64,000 bases of DNA, taken from Tenacibaculum soleae. Lineage in GTDB: Bacteria > Bacteroidota > Bacteroidia > Flavobacteriales > Flavobacteriaceae. Below are positions 7,914 through 17,636 of this stretch, piece after piece. The stretch covers positions 83,303 to 147,302 of the forward strand of contig NZ_MAKX01000024.1 of assembly GCF_001693415.1 (NCBI RefSeq), read 5' to 3'. The translations under genes were made by a program, and so were the position numbers. Numbering within the stretch: the stretch's first letter is position 1; each line of letters starts with the position of its first letter. The notes beneath the pieces are model-generated. The model searched no databases, had not been told where the DNA came from, and saw only the letters and a list, made by a program, of their open reading frames with translations.

Positions 7914-9086
7914 ATGAAAAGAGTAATTCTTTCAATGTTAGCTGTTGCAAGTTTAATGGTAACTTCTTGTTCAAGTAATGAAGATCCTGTAGTAGATGTT
8001 ATAGCTCCAGCTACTTATGCCTTTGTAGGAAAAGATGGTAATAGTAATGTTAGTTTTTCAGGACAAGTTGCTAGATTAAAAATGGCAGGCGAATTAAAAT
8101 CAGCATTAGGGTCAAACACTAAAACAGAAGCTGAGTTAATTAAAATGTTTAAAGACGGAACAGGTTTTGCTGGAGAAGGTTTAGATGCTTCAGGAAAAAA
8201 ATTAAGAGGAACTGTATCTTCTGCACCTAACTCTAACACAAATGCAGTTGAAGTTGATGCTTTAAGAACCAAAATGGATGGTTGGATTGCAAATCATACA
8301 GCTATTTATGGTGATTGGGATACTGATGCTTCAAACGGTCAAAAAGGTAAAGTTGTTACAGGTACAAGAACAGCTTATGTTGATGCTAAAGGTTTTGAAT
8401 ACAACCAAGTAATGGCAAAAACATTAATAGGAGCTGTTATGGTTGATCAAATGTTAAATAAATACATATCTCAAAAATTTATTGAAGACAACAAAGCTGA
8501 TCATGAAGCAGGAGCACCATATAAGGGTGATGCAACTAAAAATTACACAGCTTTACAACATGGTTGGGATGAAGCTTACGGATACTTATTTGGATTAGAA
8601 GATGTTACTGCTACTCCGGTAAATTCAATTGATGATAGAAAAGGGTTTTTAAATTCATATTTAAAAAGTGTAGATAACGACACAAAATTTAAAGGAATTT
8701 TTGATGATATTTACAAAGCTTTTAAATTAGGTAGAGCTGCGATTGATGCTAAACAATATGATATTGTTAATAATCAAGCAGAAATTATTAGAAAATCTAT
8801 ATCTAAAGTGATAGGTGTAATGGCAACTCATTATTTATTAAAAGGTAAAGGAGTTAAAGATGCTAACACATTACATGCTTTATCAGAAGCATACGGATTT
8901 GTTTTATCATTACGCTATGTAGAAATTAATGGAAATCAAGTAGAAGCAAACCAAATTGCTGGTTCTATTGCAACTTTAGAAGCAGGTTTATGGACCGTTT
9001 CTGATGAAGATTTAGATGCAATTGCTGGAGCCTTAGCTGGTTACTTTAAATTTGATGTAGCAGATGCAGTAAGTTTAAAAGACTAA
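7914..9086 (+). CDS. DUF4856 lipoprotein of the iron island
   Basis: A 390-residue lipoprotein (lipobox MVTS-C19) matching the Bacteroidota DUF4856 family. It appears all-helical and soluble after the lipid anchor, facing the periplasm or the surface. Two segments about 105 residues apart repeat the same pattern: H216-G-W-D-E220-A-Y-G and H321-A-L-S-E325-A-Y-G, each followed by (Y/F)-(L/V). This suggests two related helical bundles with His and Glu in matching places. Its function is unproven. The promoter carries the same paired operators as the imelysin gene at 20178-21404, and it sits next to three imelysin genes, so iron binding or uptake is inferred. It is followed by its own terminator. 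Confidence 0.8.
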   Translation: MKRVILSMLAVASLMVTSCSSNEDPVVDVIAPATYAFVGKDGNSNVSFSGQVARLKMAGELKSALGSNTKTEAELIKMFKDGTGFAGEGLDASGKKLRGTVSSAPNSNTNAVEVDALRTKMDGWIANHTAIYGDWDTDASNGQKGKVVTGTRTAYVDAKGFEYNQVMAKTLIGAVMVDQMLNKYISQKFIEDNKADHEAGAPYKGDATKNYTALQHGWDEAYGYLFGLEDVTATPVNSIDDRKGFLNSYLKSVDNDTKFKGIFDDIYKAFKLGRAAIDAKQYDIVNNQAEIIRKSISKVIGVMATHYLLKGKGVKDANTLHALSEAYGFVLSLRYVEINGNQVEANQIAGSIATLEAGLWTVSDEDLDAIAGALAGYFKFDVADAVSLKD

Positions 9087-9112
9087 AACAAATTTTAATT
9101 TATAATATTAAT

Positions 9113-9152
9113 AAAAAAAATAGCTATGCATTAATACATAGCTATTTTTTTT
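9113..9152 (+). terminator. Intrinsic terminator after the DUF4856 gene
   Basis: Perfect stem TAGCTATG (9121-9128) / CATAGCTA (9137-9144), extended by an A-run on the left pairing with a T-run on the right, with an 8-nt loop and a strong T-tract. Confidence 0.85.
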
Positions 9153-9184
9153 TATTTTTGCAGCTTTATTTAGATTAATAAAAA
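9153..9184 (+). promoter_or_regulatory. -7 element and operator copy C before the imelysin operon
   Basis: TATTTTTG (9153-9160) fits TAnnTTTG. Four bases later, TTTATTTAGATT (9165-9176) is the exact reverse complement of the 12-base operator core, placed over the expected start site. The other half of the palindrome is poorly kept here. The -33 region is masked by the upstream terminator. Confidence 0.6.
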
Positions 9185-9199
9185 ATTAATTTTCAAAAA

Positions 9200-10297
9200 A
9201 TGAAAAGAATTATATATATATGTGTGTTAAGTATACTGGTTGCTTGTAGTTCAAGTAATGATGATCCAGGAACATCTAATCCAGATAGTTTTAACAGAAA
9301 AGAAATGTTAACATTTTGGGCAAATCAAATAATAGTACCAGGATATACAGATTTTAAGAGTGAAACTATTCTGTTAAACAACGCAGTAATAAAATTTACA
9401 AACGATGTAACAGCCCCAAACCTAGCAGAAGTAAGAAACGCATGGGAAAAAGCTTATGTTACTTGGCAAAAAGTTGCGATGTTTCAAGTAGGTAAAGCAC
9501 AAGAATTAAACATGGTTGGTAGTATGAATACAGTTCCAACAAATGTACCTTTAATTAAATCATATGCCGAATCTGGAAATTATAATTTAGAATCACCAAA
9601 TTTATCAGCAGTACAAGGTTTTCCAGCAATTGATTATTTATTAAATGGTCAAGGAAATGATACTGAAACAATAACATTTTACACAACAGCAACAAATGCT
9701 AATAAATATAAAGAATACTTAAAAGACGTTACTGAAAGACTTGCTAGTTTAACAAAACAAGTATTAGACGATTGGAATGGGGGGTACACACAATCTTTTA
9801 TTGATAATGATGGTTATGCTATATCTAGTAGTGTAGATAAAATGGTAAATTTTTATGTAATTCCTTTTTACGAAAAACAATTAAGAGACGCTAAAATAGC
9901 AAACGCATCAGGAGCAAGAACGGGTACTGCCGATGTAACATTAGTAGAAGGTTATTATAAAAAAGATATTTCAAAAAAATTATTTACAACAGCCTTATTA
10001 GCAACTAAAAACTTTTTTAAAGGAGTTAGTTATAACGGAGGAACAGGTAAAAGTCTACAACAGTATTTAGAGTTTTTAAATAGAAAAGACTTGGCCGATT
10101 TAATAAATACGAAATTTACTACAATCGATGAAAAAGCAAGTTTATTAGAAAACGATTTTACAAGTCAAATAACAACTGATAAAGTAAAGTTTTTAGAAAC
10201 CTACGATGCAATGCAAGCATTATTAAAAAGCTTTAAACCAGATATGTTTAGTGCTATGAGTGTTACAAATACCTCTACTGATTCAGATAATGATTAA
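9200..10297 (+). CDS. Imelysin-family (M75-like) lipoprotein, degenerate motif
   Basis: A 365-residue lipoprotein (LVA-C16) of the imelysin/IrpA/ICMP family, all-helical proteins of the periplasm or outer membrane linked to iron uptake. It has the expected N-terminal helical pair (RNAWEKAYVTWQKVAMFQ) and the position of the GxHxxE motif, but reads G140-F-P-A-I-D145. His is replaced by Pro and Glu by Asp. If the motif binds metal in this family, this copy should bind differently or serve as a partner protein. It is the first gene of a six-gene operon (HTTM, TonB receptor, ABC transporter) and overlaps the HTTM start by 8 bases. Confidence 0.85.
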   Translation: MKRIIYICVLSILVACSSSNDDPGTSNPDSFNRKEMLTFWANQIIVPGYTDFKSETILLNNAVIKFTNDVTAPNLAEVRNAWEKAYVTWQKVAMFQVGKAQELNMVGSMNTVPTNVPLIKSYAESGNYNLESPNLSAVQGFPAIDYLLNGQGNDTETITFYTTATNANKYKEYLKDVTERLASLTKQVLDDWNGGYTQSFIDNDGYAISSSVDKMVNFYVIPFYEKQLRDAKIANASGARTGTADVTLVEGYYKKDISKKLFTTALLATKNFFKGVSYNGGTGKSLQQYLEFLNRKDLADLINTKFTTIDEKASLLENDFTSQITTDKVKFLETYDAMQALLKSFKPDMFSAMSVTNTSTDSDND

Positions 10298-11657
10298 AAC
10301 ATTTCAAAAATATTTTAAAAAAAATACGGAAGCTGCTCCACTTGCAGTATTTCGTATTTTTTTTGGTTTTATGATGTTATGTAGTATTATCAGGTTTTGG
10401 TTAAAGGGATGGATTGAAGAACTCTACATAAAACCAAAATATTCTTTTTCATTTTATGGTTTTGAATGTATAAAACCACTAGGTAATTATACATACATCA
10501 TCTTTTTAATATGCGGTATTGCAGCTTTTTTTATAATGCTAGGTTATAAGTATAGGCTAGCAGTAATAACCTTTTTTTTAAGCTTTACATATATAGAGTT
10601 AATGGATAAAAGTTATTACTTAAACCATTATTACTTTGTAAGTTTAATAGCATTTATCTTACTTTTTTTACCAGCAAACGCTTATTTTTCTGTTGATGCA
10701 AAGCAACATGAAAAAATAGCAAATCAAAAAATACCAAGTTGGACTATTGATAGTATAAAACTGATGTTAGCTATTGTATATTTTTATGCTGGTTTAGCAA
10801 AATTAAATTCCGATTGGTTATTTAAAGCAACACCTTTAAATATATGGCTGCCTGTACAATACGATTTACCTCTGGTTGGTTTTTTAATGCCAAAAACATG
10901 GTTTCATTTTGCTATGAGTTGGTCAGGAGCAATTTACGATTTAGCAATTCCGTTTTTATTATTTTATAAAAGAACACGATTTTTAGCATTTATAGCCGTA
11001 GTTGTTTTTCATATTTTTACAAGAATATTATTTCCAATAGGAATGTTTCCATATATAATGATTGTATCTACAATTATATTTTTCAATCCAAAAGTGCATC
11101 ATAAAATATTGAATGTAATCGCATCAATATTTAAAATTTCTAAAATTTATTTCGACCAAGGAAAAACATTAGTGAGCAATCAAAAACTTCAACTATCAAG
11201 AAATATTTTAATAGTATTTTTTGTCTTACAAATTATAATTCCTTTCAGGTATTTATTATATCCAGGAGAATTATTTTGGACAGAAGAAGGCTATCGATTT
11301 TCATGGAGAGTGATGTTAATTGAAAAAGCAGGATTTGCAGAATTTAAAATAGTTGACCCAAAAACTAAAAAACACTTCTATGTAACAAATACTGATTTTT
11401 TAACTTTACAACAAGAAAAACAAATGAGCTTTCAACCTGATTTTATTTTAGAATTTGCTCATTTTTTAGGAGATACTTATAAAAAAAGAGGTATAAGAAA
11501 CCCACAAGTATATGTAGATAGTTATGTTACACTTAACGGAAGGTTAAGTACACAATTTATAGACCCAAAAGTAAATTTATACAAAGAAAAAGAAAGTTTT
11601 AAACACAAAAACTGGATTACACCATTTAATCATGAAGTTAAAATTAAAGGATTATAA
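10290..11657 (+). CDS. HTTM-domain membrane protein (gamma-carboxylase-like)
   Basis: A 455-residue polytopic inner-membrane protein of the HTTM family, the horizontally transferred transmembrane domain shared with vitamin K-dependent gamma-glutamyl carboxylase. Typical blocks are FRIFFGFMMLCSIIRF, an ELYIKPKYSFSFYGFE segment, YLNHYYFVSLIAF and FYAGLAKLNSDWL. The C-terminal 110 residues are soluble. Whether bacterial HTTM proteins carboxylate peptides is not settled. The ATG at 10290 is chosen over an in-frame ATG at 10260 because it gives only an 8-base overlap with the imelysin and puts FRIFFGF at the usual distance. It overlaps the TonB receptor by 26 bases, so it is part of the iron operon and presumably acts on the surface or periplasmic iron-handling machinery (inference). 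Confidence 0.85.
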   Translation: MIKTFQKYFKKNTEAAPLAVFRIFFGFMMLCSIIRFWLKGWIEELYIKPKYSFSFYGFECIKPLGNYTYIIFLICGIAAFFIMLGYKYRLAVITFFLSFTYIELMDKSYYLNHYYFVSLIAFILLFLPANAYFSVDAKQHEKIANQKIPSWTIDSIKLMLAIVYFYAGLAKLNSDWLFKATPLNIWLPVQYDLPLVGFLMPKTWFHFAMSWSGAIYDLAIPFLLFYKRTRFLAFIAVVVFHIFTRILFPIGMFPYIMIVSTIIFFNPKVHHKILNVIASIFKISKIYFDQGKTLVSNQKLQLSRNILIVFFVLQIIIPFRYLLYPGELFWTEEGYRFSWRVMLIEKAGFAEFKIVDPKTKKHFYVTNTDFLTLQQEKQMSFQPDFILEFAHFLGDTYKKRGIRNPQVYVDSYVTLNGRLSTQFIDPKVNLYKEKESFKHKNWITPFNHEVKIKGL

Positions 11658-14133
11658 TATAATTTTTATAGCAATTTTATCAATTCAAACAATAATTGCG
11701 CAACACACAATTTCTGGAAAAATTACAAACCAAAAAGGGAAGCCTATTAACAATGTAGAAATTTTTAATGCCAAAGGCGGGCTTTTAACAAAAAGTAAAA
11801 ATGACGGAACCTTTATTACAGAGAAACAAAAAAAGGGAAACTATAAGATAGTATTTTTTTCTCATAATTATGAAATATTAGAAAAGAATATCACCTTAAA
11901 AGATGAAAATTTAGAGCTAAATATTACTTTATCAAGTTTAAACGAACAACTTTCAGAAGTAGTTATAAACCAAAGAAAAAGAAAAATTTTTGCAATAAAA
12001 CGATTAAAAGAAGTTGAAGGAACAGCCATTTATGCAGGTAAAAAAACAGAAGTAGTTTTATTAAGCGAAACGGTAAGTAATAAGGCAGCCAATAATGCCC
12101 GTCAAATATATAGCCAAGTCGTTGGGTTAAATATTTATGAAAATGATGATGCTGGTTTACAATTAAATATTGGGGGTAGAGGTTTAGACCCAAACAGAAC
12201 AACAAATTTTAACACACGTCAAAACGGTTATGATATTAGTGCTGACGTTTTAGGATATCCCGAAAGTTATTATACACCACCTGCCGAAGCGTTAAAAGAA
12301 ATTCAAGTTGTTAGAGGAGCTGCTTCTTTACAATACGGAACCCAGTTTGGAGGCTTGTTAAATTTTAAATTTAACGAACCAAATAAAAACAAAGAATTCG
12401 AATTAATTACAAGGCAATCTACAGGATCTTATGGATTGTTTAACACTTTTAATAGTGTAAGCGGAACGGTTGATAATACAGGTTATTACGGCTACATAAA
12501 TTACAAACAAGGTGATGGATTTAGACCAAATTCTGAGTTTAATTCTGTAAATATTTACGGTCATGTAGATCATAAATTATCAGAAAATACTACATTAACA
12601 GTTGAGGCAACGTATTTAAATTATTTGGCAAAACAAGCTGGGGGACTTACAGATAAGATGTTTAATGAAGATCCTTTACAAAGTAACCGCACAAGAAATT
12701 GGTTTCGTGTAAATTGGAATTTATGGGCAGTTAAATTAGATCATAATTTTACAGAAGATACTAAATTAAGTGTAAATGTATTTGGTTTAGATGCCTCTAG
12801 AAAAGCTGTTGGTTTTAGAGGTAACTATAAATCAAGATCTGTAAACTCGATAACTTATGTTGATGAAATACTTGCTGATGGTAATTATGCAACAAGAGAT
12901 TTAGTAGTAGGAAATTATAAAAACTGGGGAGCTGAAGTTCGATTTTTATCAAAATATGCTTTTAAAGATAATAAAAACACTTATTTAGTTGGATTAAAAT
13001 ATTACAGCGCCAATAATTCTGAAAAACAAGGTCCAGGTACAAAAGAGATAGATGCTAACTTTAATTTTACAAATGAAGAAGAATATTTAGCATCTAACTT
13101 TACTTTTCCAAATACAAATGTAGCCTTGTTTGGAGAGCATATCTTTAAATTTTCAGAAAAATTTTCAATTACACCAGGTTTCCGTTTAGAATATATAAAA
13201 ACAGAAAGTAATGGAAACTATAAAAATATTTTATGGGAAAATGGCGATTTACAATCTGGTAACCCATTACCAAACGGAATAATTAATGGTAGAGATGATA
13301 GAACAAAAGAAAGAAGCTTTGCGTTATTAGGTATCGGGGCAAGTTATAAGCCTAATAAGTCATTAGAGCTTTATGCAAATGCGTCTCAAAATTACAGGTC
13401 AGTTACTTTTAATGATATTCGTACAGTAAGTCCAACATTTAAAGTTGATGAAAATATTGATGATGAAAAAGGAGGAACTGCAGATATTGGAGTAAGAGGT
13501 AAGGTAAATAATGTTTTATCTTATGATATTAGTAGTTTTGCGTTGTTTTATAACAATCGTATTGGGGTGTTTTGGGTAACTAGCGGACCAGATGCAGGTG
13601 ATAGGTTAAGGACCAATATAGGAGATGCTTTTATTTACGGATTAGAAAGTTTCGTAGATGTTAGTTTATCTAATTTGTTTAAATTTTCATCAAAAGATTT
13701 TTCGTTAAATTACTTCACTAATATTGCGTTAACCGAGTCAGAATACACTAATTCATTAGAAAACTCAGTAGTAGGTAATCAAGTGGAGTTTATTCCAAAA
13801 ATTAATTTAAAAACAGGAATTAAATTTGGATATAAAAACTTTTTGAGTAGTTTACAATTTACACACTTATCAGAACAACAAACCGATGCCACTCATGCAA
13901 ATCAAAGTAATTTAGAAGGAACACCAAGTTTTGGGTCGGTAGGAACAATACCAGCTTATTCTATTTTAGATGCTTCTTTTTCTTATGCATATAAAAACTG
14001 GAAATTAGAAACAGGAGTTAATAATTTACTAAACGAAAGTTATTTTACACGAAGAGCAACAGGATATCCTGGTCCAGGAATTATTCCGTCTTCACCAAGG
14101 AGTTATTATGTAACATTACAGTTTAAACTTTAA
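11632..14133 (+). CDS. TonB-dependent outer-membrane receptor (FecA-like)
   Basis: An 833-residue outer-membrane receptor. The parts are a signal peptide (ending near IIA-Q), a carboxypeptidase-regulatory-like beta domain (about 25-100, HTISGKITNQKGKPINNVEI), a plug (about 120-245, with the IQVVRGAASLQYGTQFGG turn), and a 22-strand barrel to the end (final YYVTLQFKL). It would import a ferric complex using TonB energy. The RGAASLQYG plug motif and the neighbouring ferric ABC transporter favour iron over glycans, and there is no SusD partner nearby. No clear TonB box was identified. It overlaps the HTTM gene by 26 bases and lies 42 bases before the substrate-binding gene. Confidence 0.93.
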   Translation: MKLKLKDYNIIFIAILSIQTIIAQHTISGKITNQKGKPINNVEIFNAKGGLLTKSKNDGTFITEKQKKGNYKIVFFSHNYEILEKNITLKDENLELNITLSSLNEQLSEVVINQRKRKIFAIKRLKEVEGTAIYAGKKTEVVLLSETVSNKAANNARQIYSQVVGLNIYENDDAGLQLNIGGRGLDPNRTTNFNTRQNGYDISADVLGYPESYYTPPAEALKEIQVVRGAASLQYGTQFGGLLNFKFNEPNKNKEFELITRQSTGSYGLFNTFNSVSGTVDNTGYYGYINYKQGDGFRPNSEFNSVNIYGHVDHKLSENTTLTVEATYLNYLAKQAGGLTDKMFNEDPLQSNRTRNWFRVNWNLWAVKLDHNFTEDTKLSVNVFGLDASRKAVGFRGNYKSRSVNSITYVDEILADGNYATRDLVVGNYKNWGAEVRFLSKYAFKDNKNTYLVGLKYYSANNSEKQGPGTKEIDANFNFTNEEEYLASNFTFPNTNVALFGEHIFKFSEKFSITPGFRLEYIKTESNGNYKNILWENGDLQSGNPLPNGIINGRDDRTKERSFALLGIGASYKPNKSLELYANASQNYRSVTFNDIRTVSPTFKVDENIDDEKGGTADIGVRGKVNNVLSYDISSFALFYNNRIGVFWVTSGPDAGDRLRTNIGDAFIYGLESFVDVSLSNLFKFSSKDFSLNYFTNIALTESEYTNSLENSVVGNQVEFIPKINLKTGIKFGYKNFLSSLQFTHLSEQQTDATHANQSNLEGTPSFGSVGTIPAYSILDASFSYAYKNWKLETGVNNLLNESYFTRRATGYPGPGIIPSSPRSYYVTLQFKL

Positions 14134-14175
14134 AGTTATTTATAACACATATAATATTAAATTAAATAATCAGAA

Positions 14176-15210
14176 ATGAAAAAAATAATCACCATTTTAG
14201 TTTTATCAGTAATTTTTACATCATGTAAAAACGAGCAAAAAAAGGAAGAAAAAAAACAAGAAGAAGTAAACATATATACGCATCGTCACTATAAAGCAGA
14301 TCAAGAATTATTTGCAAAATTTGAAAAAGAGACAGGCATAAAAGTAAATGTAGTGAACGCTAAAGCTGATGAGTTGATGCAAAAAATGACTGTTGAGGGA
14401 GAATTATCTCCAGCAGATGTTTTAATCACTGTAGATGCAGGTCGTTTAGTAAGAGCAAAAAATAAAGGATTATTACAATCGGCAGAATCGGAGTTTTTGA
14501 ATAAAACAATTCCGACTCACTTAAAAGATGTAGATAATAATTGGTTTGCCTTAACAAAAAGAGCTCGTGTAATTGTTTACAATCCCGAAAAAGTAAAATC
14601 AGAAGAATTATCTACGTATGAAGCTTTAACAAATGATGAATGGAAAAATAGAGTATTAATCCGATCATCATCAAATATTTATAACCAGTCACTATTAGCT
14701 TCAATTATAGCAAATGTAGGGGAGGAAAATGCAACGAAATGGGCTAAAGGAATGGTTGCAAATATGGCACGTTCACCAAAGGGTAATGATAGAGATCAAA
14801 TAAAAGCAGTAGTTGCCGGAGAAGGTGACGTAGCAGTAGTAAATACCTATTATATTGGTAAATTACTAAATTCTAAAAATCCTGAAGAAGTAAAAGCAGG
14901 AGAAGGCATAAAAATATTTTTCCCGAATCAAGCAAATCGCGGAACGCATATTAATGTAAGTGGAGCAGGGGTTGCTAAATATGCTCCAAACAAAGCAAAT
15001 GCAATAAAGTTTATTGAGTTTTTAGCTAGTAAAGAAGCGCAAGAAATATTTGCAAAAGCTAATTATGAATATCCAGTAAATAAAGAAGTTGTTTCATCTG
15101 ATTTATTAAAATCTTGGGGTAATTTTAAAGAAGATACCCTGTCTTTAACTAAATTAGGGGAAAATAATAAAAAAGCTGTTATCGTTTTTGATATAGCTCA
15201 ATGGAAATAA
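14176..15210 (+). CDS. Ferric-iron ABC transporter substrate-binding lipoprotein (FbpA/FutA-like)
   Basis: A 344-residue lipoprotein (FTS-C17) of the class II extracellular solute-binding family. NIYTHRHYKADQELFAKFEKETGIKV is the typical opening of FutA/FbpA proteins. The paired tyrosines in VVNTYYIGKLL match the Fe(III)-coordinating tyrosines of that family. It delivers ferric iron in the periplasm to the permease encoded next. A Lys/Glu/Gln-rich linker follows the lipid cysteine. It is the fourth gene of the iron operon. Confidence 0.92.
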   Translation: MKKIITILVLSVIFTSCKNEQKKEEKKQEEVNIYTHRHYKADQELFAKFEKETGIKVNVVNAKADELMQKMTVEGELSPADVLITVDAGRLVRAKNKGLLQSAESEFLNKTIPTHLKDVDNNWFALTKRARVIVYNPEKVKSEELSTYEALTNDEWKNRVLIRSSSNIYNQSLLASIIANVGEENATKWAKGMVANMARSPKGNDRDQIKAVVAGEGDVAVVNTYYIGKLLNSKNPEEVKAGEGIKIFFPNQANRGTHINVSGAGVAKYAPNKANAIKFIEFLASKEAQEIFAKANYEYPVNKEVVSSDLLKSWGNFKEDTLSLTKLGENNKKAVIVFDIAQWK

Positions 15211-15246
15211 TCAATACTTTTGTTGTATTAATTTAGATGAATTTTA

Positions 15247-16863
15247 GTGATAAATAAATTACAAAACATACAAAGAGACACTAACAAATGGTCAATAATT
15301 TTATTGACCATTGTTTTGTTTATAGCAATTCCTGTTATTACTATTTTTATAAATTTATTTTACGGGCCAGGTGAAACATGGAATCATTTAGTAATCAATT
15401 TACTACCTAATTATTTATTAAATTCTCTTTGGTTAATATTAGGTACTAGTTTACTTACTTTATTTTTTGGCATTTCATCAGCTTATATTGTTTCTAGATA
15501 TCATATTCCTTTACGAAAACAATTAGAATGGTTATTAATTTTACCGTTGGCAATACCATCTTATATTACCGCCTACGCTTATGCAGGAATATTTGATTAT
15601 GGAGGCGTGGTTGAAAAATTATTCAGCACTAAGGTAGATGTAATGAATCACTTGGGACTTGTTATTGTTTTAAGTGTTTCTCTATATCCATATGTGTATG
15701 TTGCCTCAAGAGCTTTTTTTTTTAATCAATCAAATAATATTATTGAAGCCTCAAAATTATTAGGAGCAAGCGAGTTAAAAACCTTTTTTAAATTAATATT
15801 ACCGTTATCTCGACCAGCATTTGTAGGTGGACTTACGTTGGTTTTAATGGAGGTTTTAAATGATTATGGGGCAGCAAAATATTATGGAATAAATACCTTT
15901 ACCACAGGTATATTTAGAGCATGGTTTTCTTTAGAAGAGCCAGAGACAGCAATTTATTTATCAGCGATATTGGTTGCGATTATTTTTTTAATTATTAGTT
16001 TAGAAAAATGGCAAAGAAGAAGAATTGGTTATGCAAATACGACCAAAAATCATCAAAAAATAAAAAGAGAAGAAGCTAAAGTGAATAAAAAAATGATATT
16101 ATTTATCATTGCATTTATTCCTGTTTTATTTGGATTTTTATTGCCGTTATTACAATTATTATATTGGGCTTTTTTAACTTATAAAGAGGTTTTTACACAA
16201 AGTTTTATAACAACTTCTTTACAAAGTTTAGGAATTGCTGTAATTTCAGCACTTGCAACGGTAATTTTTGCGCTGTTATTAATTTTTTTAACAAAATGGA
16301 ATCGTCTTAATTTAGTTAAACCAATAGCAAAAATAGGAGTGTTAGGTTATGCCATTCCAGGAGCCGTAATAGCCGTGGGAGTTTTAATTCCCACACTTTT
16401 TATTGATAAAGGGCTAGTCGTATTTTTTAAAGAGGTATTTGATTACAAAATAGGTTTTATACTTAACGGAACTGTTTTAGCATTATTATATGCATATATA
16501 GTGCGTTATATGGCAGTGGCATATAATCCTATAGAAGCAAGTACTTTAAAATTTGGAAAATCATTATCAGAAGCGTCTAAATTATTAGGAAAAGGAAATT
16601 TATTTACATTTAAAAAGATTGAATTTCCTTTATTAAAGCCTGCTATTTTGAGTGCTTTTATTCTGGTTTTTGTAGATGTTATGAAGGAATTGCCATTAAC
16701 ATTAATTTTAAAGCCATATGATATTAATACCTTGGCTGTAAAGGCATATGAATATGCAAGTGATGAGTTGGTAGCAGAAGCATCATTACCTTCGTTATTT
16801 ATAATTTTAACAGGAATTATTCCTATATTATTTTTAAATCGATTAATAGCTAAAGAAAAGTAA
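15247..16863 (+). CDS. Ferric-iron ABC transporter permease (FbpB-like)
   Basis: A 538-residue inner-membrane permease with two fused halves, about twelve helices in all. The EAxxxG coupling loops are visible in each half (IIEASKLLGASELKTFFK and LSEASKLLGKGNLFTFKK). This matches the FbpB/ThiP type, in which one polypeptide forms the whole channel. A GTG start at 15247 is used; no suitable ATG is available at the family start. Its stop codon overlaps the ATG of the ATPase gene (TAATG), a typical translational coupling. Confidence 0.92.
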   Translation: MINKLQNIQRDTNKWSIILLTIVLFIAIPVITIFINLFYGPGETWNHLVINLLPNYLLNSLWLILGTSLLTLFFGISSAYIVSRYHIPLRKQLEWLLILPLAIPSYITAYAYAGIFDYGGVVEKLFSTKVDVMNHLGLVIVLSVSLYPYVYVASRAFFFNQSNNIIEASKLLGASELKTFFKLILPLSRPAFVGGLTLVLMEVLNDYGAAKYYGINTFTTGIFRAWFSLEEPETAIYLSAILVAIIFLIISLEKWQRRRIGYANTTKNHQKIKREEAKVNKKMILFIIAFIPVLFGFLLPLLQLLYWAFLTYKEVFTQSFITTSLQSLGIAVISALATVIFALLLIFLTKWNRLNLVKPIAKIGVLGYAIPGAVIAVGVLIPTLFIDKGLVVFFKEVFDYKIGFILNGTVLALLYAYIVRYMAVAYNPIEASTLKFGKSLSEASKLLGKGNLFTFKKIEFPLLKPAILSAFILVFVDVMKELPLTLILKPYDINTLAVKAYEYASDELVAEASLPSLFIILTGIIPILFLNRLIAKEK

Positions 16864-17588
16864 TGAGTACAAAACTATTAGAAATACAAAACTTATATAA
16901 AACGTTTAACTCAGGCAAAGTAAAAGCGTTAAATAATGTTGGTTTTTCCTTAAAAAAAGGAAATATATTAGCTGTTGTAGGTGAAAGCGGAAGTGGTAAA
17001 ACTACATTAATACGCTTAATTGCAGGTTTAGAAACTATAGATGAAGGAAAAATAGTAATAAATAGTAATATCGTTTCATCTAATTCTGTGTTTATTGAGC
17101 CGCAGCAAAGAAATATAGGAATGGTGTTTCAAGATTACGCGTTGTTTCCTCATTTTACAATTTATAAAAACATTGCTTACGGACTATCTAAACATGAAAA
17201 TAAAGTAGAAAGAGTAGGAGAAGTATTAAAATTGGTAGGTTTATCTGGAATGGAAAAAAGATATCCACATGAATTATCTGGAGGTCAACAACAACGTATT
17301 GCTTTAGCAAGAGCATTAGCACCAAAACCAGCGCTTTTAATTTTAGACGAGCCTTTTAGTAATTTAGATGTTGTTATGCGAAATCAATTACGAAAGGATA
17401 TTTTAAAAATTTTAAAAAAAACAATTACAACAGCTATTTTTGTAACGCATGATATTAAAGACGCTTTAGAGGTGTCAGATGAAATAATTGTTTTAAAAAA
17501 CGGTATTGTTTTACAACAAGGAAAAACTATTGAAATTTTTAATAGCCCCGAAAGTAGTTATGTGAAATTATTGTTTGATAACATATAA
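16863..17588 (+). CDS. Ferric-iron ABC transporter ATP-binding protein (FbpC-like)
   Basis: A 241-residue ABC ATPase with Walker A GESGSGKTT (40-48), Q-loop at MVFQDYALFPH, signature LSGGQQQRIALARAL (138-152), Walker B LLILDEP and H-loop VTHD. It powers the FbpB-type permease encoded directly upstream. It is shorter than classical FbpC (about 350 residues) because it lacks a full C-terminal regulatory domain, which is common in this phylum. It is the last gene of the operon; the stop lies inside the hairpin that follows. Confidence 0.93.
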   Translation: MSTKLLEIQNLYKTFNSGKVKALNNVGFSLKKGNILAVVGESGSGKTTLIRLIAGLETIDEGKIVINSNIVSSNSVFIEPQQRNIGMVFQDYALFPHFTIYKNIAYGLSKHENKVERVGEVLKLVGLSGMEKRYPHELSGGQQQRIALARALAPKPALLILDEPFSNLDVVMRNQLRKDILKILKKTITTAIFVTHDIKDALEVSDEIIVLKNGIVLQQGKTIEIFNSPESSYVKLLFDNI

Positions 17589-17618
17589 CATCTTTTTTAT
17601 CTAAAAGATGTTATATGT
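17581..17618. terminator. Shared bidirectional terminator between converging iron operons
   Basis: A perfect 16-bp inverted repeat (ACATATAACATCTTTT against AAAAGATGTTATATGT) with a 6-nt loop. It includes the stop codon of the ATPase gene and lies 18 bases from the convergent imelysin stop. A/T runs occur inside the stem, so it can act in both directions. Confidence 0.75.
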
Positions 17619-17636
17619 TGTTTAATTAAATCATTT

